Position numbers and translations under genes: made by a program. DNA of 6,711 bases, from the NCBI GenBank assembly GCA_046728975.1, contig JBKPFU010000147.1, positions 1 to 6,711 on the forward strand. Reading direction: 5' to 3'. Source of the DNA: JBKPFU01 sp046728975. GTDB taxonomy: Bacteria > Actinomycetota > Thermoleophilia > Gaiellales > Gaiellaceae. The notes under the pieces are model-generated. The model was not told the origin of the DNA. It saw nothing but the letters and a program-made list of their open reading frames with translations, and did no database searches. Positions 1 through 5,181 of the stretch are shown here, in pieces. Within the stretch, counting starts at the first letter, position 1, and every line of letters begins with the position of its first letter.

Positions 1-690
1 TGGACCGCCGCCGAGGCGATCGGAGCCGCGAGGACGAGCCCCAGCATCCCGAAGATGCAACCGGCGCCGATCGTGACGACGAGCACGACGAGCGGGTTCA
101 GGTCGAGAGCGGAGCCCATCGCGAACGGCTGCACCAAGTTCTGCAACAGCCCGTTCGCGAGGATGACGACCAGGAGCATGATCAGCGCGGTGCTCGTCCC
201 TTTCGCGCCGAGCGCGATTACCACCGCGAAGGCGCCGGACACGAACGCGCCGATGAACGGCACGTATGCAGTCACGAAGGTGACGACGCCGATCGTCCCG
301 GCGAGTGGTACGCCAAGGGCCAGCGCGGCCAATGTGACGACGATCCCGTTGAAAGCAGCCACGATCGTGACGCCGCGGAAGTAGCCCCGCAGAGACGTGA
401 TGATTCCCCCGGTGATCGTCCGGCCCACCGGCTCCGGGACGCCAAGGTGCCGGTCGACCCAGCCCCGCATCATCGGCCCGTCCTTGAGCAGGAAGAAGGT
501 GCTTAGTAACGCCAGCGAGAGGCCGAAGACGACCGATGCGATCCCCTCGATCCCATCGATGACGCCCTTCGTCAGTGCCGAGATGATCTTCGGAACGTCG
601 TGCTCGACGCTCGACTTCGCATCGGCAGCGCCCAATTCGTCGACGCCTACACTCTTCAGCCAACTCTCAGCCTGCCGGCCGCAGCGTTCG
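1..690 (-). CDS. AI-2E family transporter, C-terminal part (frameshifted, cut by left edge)
   Basis: This is the second part of the gene that starts at 1099, read one frame over from about 674-690 down to position 1, where the window ends. It has no stop and no start of its own. The translation shows an amphipathic linker (AESWLKSVGVDELGAADAKS), then LSLALLSTFFLLKDGP. Next come RTITGGIITSLRGYFRGV, FNGIVVTLAALALGVPLAG and a TFVTAYVPFIGAFVSG segment that matches the Y(I/V)P(F/Y)(I/V)G signature of AI-2E proteins. NGLLQNLVQP and a final GLVLAAPIASAAV follow. These blocks occur in the order expected for PF01594. About 225 residues are visible, and by family length only a few tens of C-terminal residues lie outside. 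Because the frame is clean across almost 700 bases, the gene looks recently broken or mis-sequenced rather than decayed. Confidence 0.8.
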
Positions 691-1099
691 CATGCTTCGC
701 GATGTCGCCGCGCTGCGAGGTGACGCCGCCGATCACGATCACGAGCACGAGCACTCCGCATGCGGCGGCCCCGAGCAGGACGATCGCCGCCCCTACTGCG
801 CGTGGGAACCGGTGCCGCGCCAACAGACGGACGATCGGCATCGTGACCGTCGCGACGATCATCGCCGCGACTACGGGGCCGACAATCGTGTAGGTCGTGC
901 CAAGTAACCACACTAGTCCTGCGGTCAGCGCGAACACGCCGACGAGCAGCCAGGCGGTGCGGCCCAGGTCGCGCAGCCACTGCGGCGGCGTGAACACGGT
1001 CGACAGCTGCCCGACCTCGTGCGGGCCGAGTTCGCCGTCCTGCGGTTCGGTGGGCTTGCCGGAACCGCCCCGCTTGAGCAGGTGCCGAAGCCGATTCAC
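656..1099 (-). CDS. AI-2E family transporter, N-terminal part (frameshifted)
   Basis: This is the N-terminal 147 residues of an AI-2E family (PF01594) membrane transporter or permease. After a polar, charged N-terminus of about 45 residues come hydrophobic spans at about 48-66 (WLLVGVFALTAGLVWLLG), 70-90 and 100-125, the usual first half of the family fold. The start is GTG at 1099-1097, with no clear Shine-Dalgarno. The frame ends at TGA 658-656, right after the first membrane cluster, with an unlikely tail (GRLRVG). The rest of the protein continues in the adjacent minus-strand frame as QAESWLKSVGVDELG. Inserting one base near 674 (GGC-CAG-GCT) rejoins the two halves, so this is one gene with a single-base deletion or a sequencing error. 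The family includes the disputed AI-2 exporter TqsA and Na+/H+ antiporter-like members, so the substrate cannot be inferred. Confidence 0.8.
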   Translation of the reverse strand: MNRLRHLLKRGGSGKPTEPQDGELGPHEVGQLSTVFTPPQWLRDLGRTAWLLVGVFALTAGLVWLLGTTYTIVGPVVAAMIVATVTMPIVRLLARHRFPRAVGAAIVLLGAAACGVLVLVIVIGGVTSQRGDIAKHANAAAGRLRVG

Positions 1100-1347
1100 T
1101 GCTAGGCGCTCAGCCCGCTGATCCCGGCTCCCGCCCCGGCCGCCGACGCGATTCCTTTGGCGCGAAGAGCCGCGTCCCGATCATCAGGACGAACGCGATG
1201 CCCATGCGAGAAGAATCGTTTCTCGGCGCCAGACGGTGTGCATCATCCGGGTGGGGTGATGCGCCCGGGGCGGCCATGTCCGACGATGGCTTCGTCCAGT
1301 CGATATGAGGAAAGTGCGCAGTCTGCGCGTGAGCTCGCATCGAGTAG
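1100..1347. promoter_or_regulatory. Divergent intergenic region with clustered inverted repeats
   Basis: This 248-base gap separates the minus-strand transporter gene (start 1099) from the plus-strand hypothetical gene (start 1348), so promoters for both should lie here. I see no convincing -35/-10 pair. Four short dyads can be read: CGAGAA/TTCTCG (1207-1225), GCATCATCC/GGGTGATGC (1240-1262, 5-base loop, one G-U pair), GACGA/TCGTC (1282-1296, 5-base loop) and GCGCA/TGCGC (1316-1328, 3-base loop). None is followed by a T-run on either strand, so they do not look like intrinsic terminators. They may be operators or part of a structured leader of the 1348 gene. Short dyads are also easy to find by chance in GC-rich DNA. 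Confidence 0.4.
1243..1262 (+). repeat. Shared intergenic dyad TCATCC-N5-GGGTGATGC, copy 1
   Basis: TCATCC (1243-1248), five spacer bases and GGGTGATGC (1254-1262). The same two blocks at the same spacing occur at 4264-4283 in the other divergent region. In this copy the pairing extends outward to a nine-pair stem starting at 1240. It lies 85 bases upstream of the GTG of the plus-strand hypothetical gene and about 140 bases upstream of the minus-strand transporter start. It could be an operator for a dimeric regulator or an RNA hairpin. No regulator gene is present in the window. Confidence 0.45.
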
Positions 1348-1818
1348 GTGAGCCAGATCCCAAACGGTCAGCTCGAGCCAATCGATGGCATATTCGTCCA
1401 GAGCGCGACAGGATTTAGCAGCGCGCATGGAACGGTGACGCTGCGCGGCCTGGCCGACTCCACCGTCTATTTCGCCGACCGGCCGCGGCGCGAGGTGGGC
1501 CACATTCGCTCTCGTCGCTTCGTCGAGCTGTGGGACGCGGGCGTGAGCAGCTTCGCCGTCGATCCCCCGAACGCCGTCATCTCGTTCCTCGATGACGACG
1601 GTGAAGCGCCCGACGATGCGGTCGTCGTGCTGCGAGAGCCGCGGCTCAGCGGCGCCGACCTGACCTATCGAGTCGACGTGCTCGAGGGGACGCTGCCCCA
1701 AGAGACGGGGCCGTGCGCTCTCTTCATCGACGTGTTCGGCCGCCCAGTCTCGCCCATCTCCGTCGCGGGCTTGTACCGCCGCAAGCGGCACGATGTACAG
1801 CGCGTAGTCGACTCCTAG
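1348..1818 (+). CDS. Conserved hypothetical protein with YFADRP motif
   Basis: The 156-residue product resembles a family of bacterial hypothetical proteins that I recognise by pattern but cannot name. Visible blocks are FVQSATGF (16-23), a short beta-like stretch HGTVTLRGL (27-35), TVYFADRPRREVGHI (39-53), FAVDPPNAVISFLDDD (69-84), an alternating VVVLREPRL strand, DLTYRVDVLEG, and a C-terminal CALFIDVFGRP. The composition suggests a compact, beta-rich, acidic domain. No signal peptide or membrane span is visible, although relatives of this pattern may be exported, so the N-terminus could be abnormal. The start is GTG 1348, forced by an in-frame TAG at 1345-1347, with no clear ribosome binding site. 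It stands alone on the plus strand, and its TAG stop overlaps the opposing gene's stop by four bases. No function is assigned. The opposite-strand open frame (1243-1791) is much less protein-like. Confidence 0.75.
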   Translation: MSQIPNGQLEPIDGIFVQSATGFSSAHGTVTLRGLADSTVYFADRPRREVGHIRSRRFVELWDAGVSSFAVDPPNAVISFLDDDGEAPDDAVVVLREPRLSGADLTYRVDVLEGTLPQETGPCALFIDVFGRPVSPISVAGLYRRKRHDVQRVVDS

Positions 1819-3203
1819 CCGAGGAGCCGCACATGCTCCAGACCACGGCCTGCCCCTGGGCCGCCGATACCCTGCCGGTCCGGAGCCGCCGCGCGGTCGT
1901 AGTCGATGGTGTCTCCGAAATGGCTCTCCACCGTCGCGTCAAGCCGCTCGAGCTCGGCGTCGACGGCGGCGCGGTGCTCCGGCAGAACGTCCTCGTGCAG
2001 CTCCTCGAGCATCGCCCGTAGCCGGCGGAGCACTTGGATCGCGCCTGCCCCGTATTCCCTGATCTCCGTGACGCCGAGGGCGAGATAGTCCTCCCAGCGC
2101 CGCCCGGGTGCGACGATCCTGACTTCGCCGGTCTCGTCTCGGATGATCCGCGACCGGCCGGCCAGGGGCGTCGCCCCGATCAGGCGCAGCAACTCGGTTA
2201 GGTGGTCGATGACCTGGACAGCAGTCGTGGGATCGTTGATCGCGGCGGACAGGGCCTTGATCGCGATGTCGACCATGATCCGCAGTGCGAAGGCCGGATC
2301 TTGTTCGATCGTCCGCTCGTCGCCGAGCGCGAACATCCCACGCAGGTCGCGCTCCTCGGCCGCGGGGTCGACCGTGGTGCCCACGACCTCGACCAGCGGC
2401 GAGCCGACTGGCACGAAGTCGCCGATCGCGTGTTGCAGGTACACGACGCAGTCGCCGGCGGCCGCCCAGCGCATGAGGCCGCGTTCGTCCATCGCCTGGA
2501 TCGCTCCGGCGTGGTCGCTGCGGGCGAGAAATGACGGCGCGCCAGCGCGTCGACTAGCTTCGTCCGTCGAGGCTTCGATCTCGCGCGTGGCCGCCTCGAA
2601 GGCCTTCCGGCCCATACGCCCGACGAGCGCCGCAACCGCGACCGGCCGCAGCCGGTGCAGGAACCGGTCGAGGAAGACCATGAACGACAACAGCCCGGCG
2701 AGCACCAGCAGGCCTGCAATCGAGACGCCGATCGTAGGGACGAAGTTGGACTCGACGCTCCGCAGCAGCGCGAATGAGAACGTCAACGTCGCGACAAGCA
2801 CCGCGAGAACGCCCTTGAACATTCGGTCGCGGTACCAGAGCCGCATGTAGCGGGCCGAGAAGGTGCCGATCGCCATCTGCACGATCAGGACTGCCGCCGT
2901 GACGACGAAGCCTGTCAGGGCGGCCATCGCGCCGATGATTGCCGAGAGCACCGTGGTCGCCGTGGACGGCGAGTACTGCCAGTCGTCGCGAATGTCGACG
3001 GCGTGGTCGAGGCGCGGCTCCAGCGCTCCAATCACCGCACCGAGCAGCCCGCCGACGAACGGGATCAACCAGATGCTGCCCTTCAGGTACTGGCGGATCC
3101 GAAAGCGGGTGCTCCACGACATCTTTCGTGCGAGTCTGGCGTTCTCTTCGGCGGCGGCCATCGCCCCGAGGGGATGAAGCCCTCGTAGATCGCCGAGGGC
3201 CAC
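1815..3203 (-). CDS. DUF2254 family membrane protein
   Basis: This 462-residue protein matches the DUF2254 pattern (PF10011). Four membrane spans lie in the N-terminal part: about 43-61 (SIWLIPFVGGLLGAVIGAL), 84-112, 131-148 and 154-178. A large soluble C-terminal domain follows. Family hallmarks are MAIGTFSARYMRLWYRDR just after the second span, GAIQAMDERGLMRWA, a segment like GDFVPVGSPLVEV, and DIAIKALSAAINDPTTAVQ near 320-338 (compare ALSPGINDP in relatives). The family's function is unknown; the protein is presumably in the cytoplasmic membrane with a cytosolic domain. The GTG start at 3203 is the longest choice. ATG at residue 15 (3161) or 28 (3122) would also keep all spans, and none has a convincing Shine-Dalgarno. 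It lies 27 bases downstream of the SfLAP-like gene, suggesting co-transcription, and its TAG stop shares CTAG with the opposing gene. Confidence 0.85.
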   Translation of the reverse strand: MALGDLRGLHPLGAMAAAEENARLARKMSWSTRFRIRQYLKGSIWLIPFVGGLLGAVIGALEPRLDHAVDIRDDWQYSPSTATTVLSAIIGAMAALTGFVVTAAVLIVQMAIGTFSARYMRLWYRDRMFKGVLAVLVATLTFSFALLRSVESNFVPTIGVSIAGLLVLAGLLSFMVFLDRFLHRLRPVAVAALVGRMGRKAFEAATREIEASTDEASRRAGAPSFLARSDHAGAIQAMDERGLMRWAAAGDCVVYLQHAIGDFVPVGSPLVEVVGTTVDPAAEERDLRGMFALGDERTIEQDPAFALRIMVDIAIKALSAAINDPTTAVQVIDHLTELLRLIGATPLAGRSRIIRDETGEVRIVAPGRRWEDYLALGVTEIREYGAGAIQVLRRLRAMLEELHEDVLPEHRAAVDAELERLDATVESHFGDTIDYDRAAAPDRQGIGGPGAGRGLEHVRLLG

Positions 3204-3230
3204 CGCGGCGACAAATGAGCAGAGGCGTCG

Positions 3231-3902
3231 CTAGCTCGTCAGGCCGGCGATCCCGTTCCGCAGGAGCGAGGCGGCGAGGAGCACGACGATCGCGGCTGCG
3301 ATCGTCCTGGCGTGCAGCTCCAGCCAGCTGCGAACGCGGTCGAGCAGTTGCTCCGCCCACCCGCGGGCGACGAGCAGAAGCACGAGCGCCAGCGCGAGCG
3401 GCAGGAGGGATACGAGGGAGAAGAAGACCCAATCCACGATGTACTCCGTCGCGCTCGGGTCCAGCTCCGAGATGTCCTTGAGCGCGATCGGAATGAATGC
3501 GCCCGGGTTCGCGAGCGCTGCGCCTGCGCCGACGATGGCGACGACGGGGGACGAGGCGACCTTCTGCATCTGGGCTACGGCGCTTGCGATCCTGTTGGGG
3601 TCTCGCGGTTTTCGCAGCGTCCGGAACACGAGCGCGAGCAACAGCGCGCCCGCGATCACGTCGAGGACTGCGACCCACGTCTTCGGCGTGCTCGGCGTTC
3701 GGTCTGCGGCGGCATCCCCTAGCACGAACGCGGCGAGGATCCCGATTCCAAGCGTCGCCCCGAGCGCGCCGACGTAGAACCAGAGACCAGTTCGCAAAGG
3801 CCGGTCTCCGAGCACGAGTACAAGAACAGAGAACGTCAGGGTCGTGGGTGACAGCATCGCGGCCAGCGCCGTCAGCGCCAGCTCCGCATTGATCCACCCC
3901 AC
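3231..3902 (-). CDS. GAP / SfLAP family membrane protein
   Basis: A 223-residue, very hydrophobic protein with six predicted spans at about 6-32, 37-62, 77-95, 115-140, 155-180 and 200-220. It has the LysE-like layout of the Sap/GAP family (PF11139), named after mycobacterial proteins linked to surface delivery of sulfolipid-1 and glycopeptidolipids. Supporting features are the SPTTLTFSVLVLVLG first helix, the polar loop around residues 63-76, the basic loop RTLRKPRDPNR, and GAALANPGAFIPIALKDIS in the fourth span. The cargo cannot be read from sequence, and many actinobacteria without such lipids carry the family. The start is GTG 3902, nine bases after the stop of the 49-residue gene and seven bases past a perfect 24-bp palindrome that could cover the translation start region. 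The DUF2254 gene follows 27 bases downstream. Confidence 0.75.
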   Translation of the reverse strand: MGWINAELALTALAAMLSPTTLTFSVLVLVLGDRPLRTGLWFYVGALGATLGIGILAAFVLGDAAADRTPSTPKTWVAVLDVIAGALLLALVFRTLRKPRDPNRIASAVAQMQKVASSPVVAIVGAGAALANPGAFIPIALKDISELDPSATEYIVDWVFFSLVSLLPLALALVLLLVARGWAEQLLDRVRSWLELHARTIAAAIVVLLAASLLRNGIAGLTS

Positions 3903-3909
3903 GCGCGCC

Positions 3910-3933
3910 GCCTAGGCCGGCGCCGGCCTAGGC
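3910..3933. repeat. Perfect 24-bp palindrome made of three 8-bp palindromes
   Basis: The 24 bases read identically on both strands and divide into GCCTAGGC (3910-3917), CGGCGCCG (3918-3925) and GCCTAGGC (3926-3933), each itself palindromic. The first mismatch outside is 3909/3934. The site overlaps the last codons and TAG stop of the 49-residue gene and ends seven bases before the GTG of the GAP-like gene. As RNA it could form a ten-pair stem with a GCGC loop. As DNA it could be an operator with two identical half-sites 16 bp apart. There is no T-run, so it is not a standard terminator. Confidence 0.7.
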
Positions 3934-4061
3934 ATGCTCGGCCAGCCGAAGAGGTCGGCTGCGGCGCCGATGACGATGAATACGAGCGCGCCGAGTAGGA
4001 CGCGCTTCCGTTGCAAGCGCCGGCGTTCTTCGAGGACGGTTGCCGCAGCGGCTTCGCTCAC
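3912..4061 (-). CDS. Small single-span membrane protein (49 residues)
   Basis: A short open frame from GTG 4061-4059 to TAG 3914-3912. The product starts MSEAAAATVLEERRRLQRKR, a charged and likely helical cytoplasmic head. One hydrophobic span follows at residues 21-35 (VLLGALVFIVIGAAA), then DLFGWPSMPRPAPA. The basic cluster before the span predicts an N-in orientation. I do not recognise a family. Support comes from the protein-like design (acidic-basic head, one clean span, proline-rich tail), the same strand and the nine-base gap to the GAP-like gene. An in-frame TGA at 4100-4098 and the lack of other start codons limit the start to this GTG. No ribosome binding site is evident. It is likely the first gene of the membrane operon, although a chance open frame cannot be excluded. 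Confidence 0.55.
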   Translation of the reverse strand: MSEAAAATVLEERRRLQRKRVLLGALVFIVIGAAADLFGWPSMPRPAPA

Positions 4062-4317
4062 GAGACTGGTCCGAGGCTCATGGCGACGGTGAGGAGATCA
4101 CGCCGGGCGCAGACGGTCAAGGTGCCTCATTCTCGATGCCCGCTCGGTGTACGCATCGTCCAGTGCGGCTGAACGCCCCTCGACGGGCGCCGCTATGAGC
4201 CACCTCACACCTCTCTCCGGTTCGTTTGCCTCGCGATGATTTCGAGAGGGACGACAAGCCTCGTCATCCGATCCGGGTGATGCATGGCCATCGGCACCGC
4301 GGCACGATCGCGGCGCG
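4062..4317. promoter_or_regulatory. Divergent intergenic region upstream of the membrane operon and the amidotransferase
   Basis: This 256-base gap lies between the minus-strand membrane operon (first start 4061) and the plus-strand amidotransferase (4318). It should hold promoters for both, but I find no strong consensus pair. Visible dyads are CGCCC/GGGCG (4174-4189, 6-base loop), GACGA/TCGTC (4250-4265, 6-base loop) and TCATCC/GGGTGA (4264-4280). GACGA/TCGTC and the TCATCC dyad also occur in the other divergent region. No tRNA, small RNA or convincing small gene is seen in it. Confidence 0.4.
4264..4283 (+). repeat. Shared intergenic dyad TCATCC-N5-GGGTGATGC, copy 2
   Basis: TCATCC (4264-4269), spacer GATCC, GGGTGATGC (4275-4283). 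It is identical in its 15 fixed positions to the copy at 1243-1262 and differs only in the spacer. It lies 34 bases before the ATG of the amidotransferase and about 200 bases upstream of the minus-strand operon start. The outer pairing is weaker than in copy 1, which argues that the conserved part is a DNA recognition sequence rather than just a stem. Confidence 0.45.
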
Positions 4318-5169
4318 ATGTGTCGTTGGCTCGCATACTCGGGCTCGCCCGTCCTGCTCGAGGAGTTGCTCTACGGGCCCAAGAACTCCCTGATCGTCCA
4401 GAGCCTCCATTCGCGGCTCGGCGCCGAGGAGACGAACGGCGACGGGTTCGGCGTCGGCTGGTACGCAGCGCAAGAGACCCCGGCCGTGTTCCACAGCATC
4501 GAGCCGGCCTGGAACGACCGGAATCTGCGCGAGCTTGCCGGCCACATCAACACGGGCATCGTCTTCGCCCACATCCGAGCCTCGACCGGATCGCCGGTCC
4601 AGCAGACGAACTGCCATCCGTTCCGCCACGGCCGTTGGCTGTGGATGCACAACGGGCTCATTCACGACTTCCACGCCGTCAAGCGCGACCTCGTGCTCGC
4701 CGTCGACCCCGAGCTCTATCCCGAGATCGAAGGCACGACCGACTCCGAGACGCTCTTTTATCTCGCGCTGACGTTCGGGCTCGAGGAGGACCCGCCCACG
4801 GCCGTCCAGCGTGCGATCGGCCTCGTCGAGGCGGTCGGACGCCAACACGGCGTCGAGTACCCGTTCCAAGGGACGATCGCGACGACCGACGGTGAGCGCG
4901 TCTGGGCCTTCCGGTACTCGAGCGAGGGAAAGTCGCGATCGCTCTTCTTCAGCACCGACGTCCGGACGCTGCGGGCGATGTACCCGGAGAACGAGCTGCT
5001 CCGCGAGTTGAGCGACGAATCGAGGCTCGTCGTCTCAGAGCCGCTCGGCGACGAGTTGCCGGGCGCCTGGAACGAGGTGCCGGAGTCGTCGTGGGGCGTC
5101 ATCCAGCCCGGGCATGACGAGCTGCACCCGTTCGTGCCCGAACCCGACGTCGCCGGCGCGCAGCGCTGA
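4318..5169 (+). CDS. Class II glutamine amidotransferase (GATase_4, YafJ type)
   Basis: A 283-residue N-terminal-nucleophile hydrolase of the GATase_4 group (PF13230). The start is fixed by chemistry: Met1 is followed directly by Cys2 (MCRWLAYSG), which becomes the N-terminal catalytic cysteine after methionine removal. Further class II landmarks are TNGDGFGVGWY (39-49), AHIRAST (84-90), NCHPF (98-102), WMHNG (109-113, glutamine pocket and oxyanion hole) and GTTDSETLFY (139-148). The family releases ammonia from glutamine or cleaves gamma-glutamyl amide bonds. EgtC of ergothioneine synthesis is one relative. There are no egtA, egtB or egtD genes here and no synthase domain fused to it, so the acceptor is unknown and the EgtC name is not justified. 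It is a cytoplasmic, single-gene unit, convergent with the sulfatase gene 12 bases away. No clear Shine-Dalgarno precedes the ATG. Confidence 0.9.
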   Translation: MCRWLAYSGSPVLLEELLYGPKNSLIVQSLHSRLGAEETNGDGFGVGWYAAQETPAVFHSIEPAWNDRNLRELAGHINTGIVFAHIRASTGSPVQQTNCHPFRHGRWLWMHNGLIHDFHAVKRDLVLAVDPELYPEIEGTTDSETLFYLALTFGLEEDPPTAVQRAIGLVEAVGRQHGVEYPFQGTIATTDGERVWAFRYSSEGKSRSLFFSTDVRTLRAMYPENELLRELSDESRLVVSEPLGDELPGAWNEVPESSWGVIQPGHDELHPFVPEPDVAGAQR

Positions 5170-5170
5170 C

Positions 5171-5180
5171 GCGGGCCCGC
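5171..5180. other. 10-bp palindrome filling the gap between convergent genes
   Basis: GCGGGCCCGC is a perfect palindrome that fills all but the two outer bases of the 12-base gap between the amidotransferase stop and the sulfatase stop. It may weakly contribute to transcription end on both strands, but it has no loop and no T-run and is too short for a standard intrinsic terminator. Confidence 0.3.
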
Positions 5181-5181
5181 C

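Noticed and set aside
1110..1340. 76-residue minus-strand open frame ending ten bases before the transporter start, with a hydrophobic stretch (MGIAFVLMIGTRLFA) near its end
   Set aside because: The hydrophobic run is too short for a clean membrane span, the first 45 residues read through the inverted-repeat cluster and are not protein-like, and no start has a ribosome binding site. It could only be revived by conservation in relatives.
1243..1791. 182-residue minus-strand open frame opposite the YFADRP gene
   Set aside because: It has no recognisable motifs and an irregular composition, while the plus-strand frame shows clear conserved-looking blocks.
2554..3897. 447-residue minus-strand open frame overlapping the GAP-like and DUF2254 genes
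   Set aside because: It is an arginine-rich, low-complexity translation typical of an off-frame reading of GC-rich coding DNA, and it covers two recognisable genes in another frame.
3910..3933. Palindrome as a rho-independent terminator or mobile-element end
   Set aside because: There is no T-run on either side, no second copy or target-site duplication was found, and it lies inside a probable operon.
4318..5169. Naming the amidotransferase egtC
   Set aside because: The fold and catalytic motifs fit the wider GATase_4 group, but no other ergothioneine genes are present and no EgtC-specific feature can be verified by eye.
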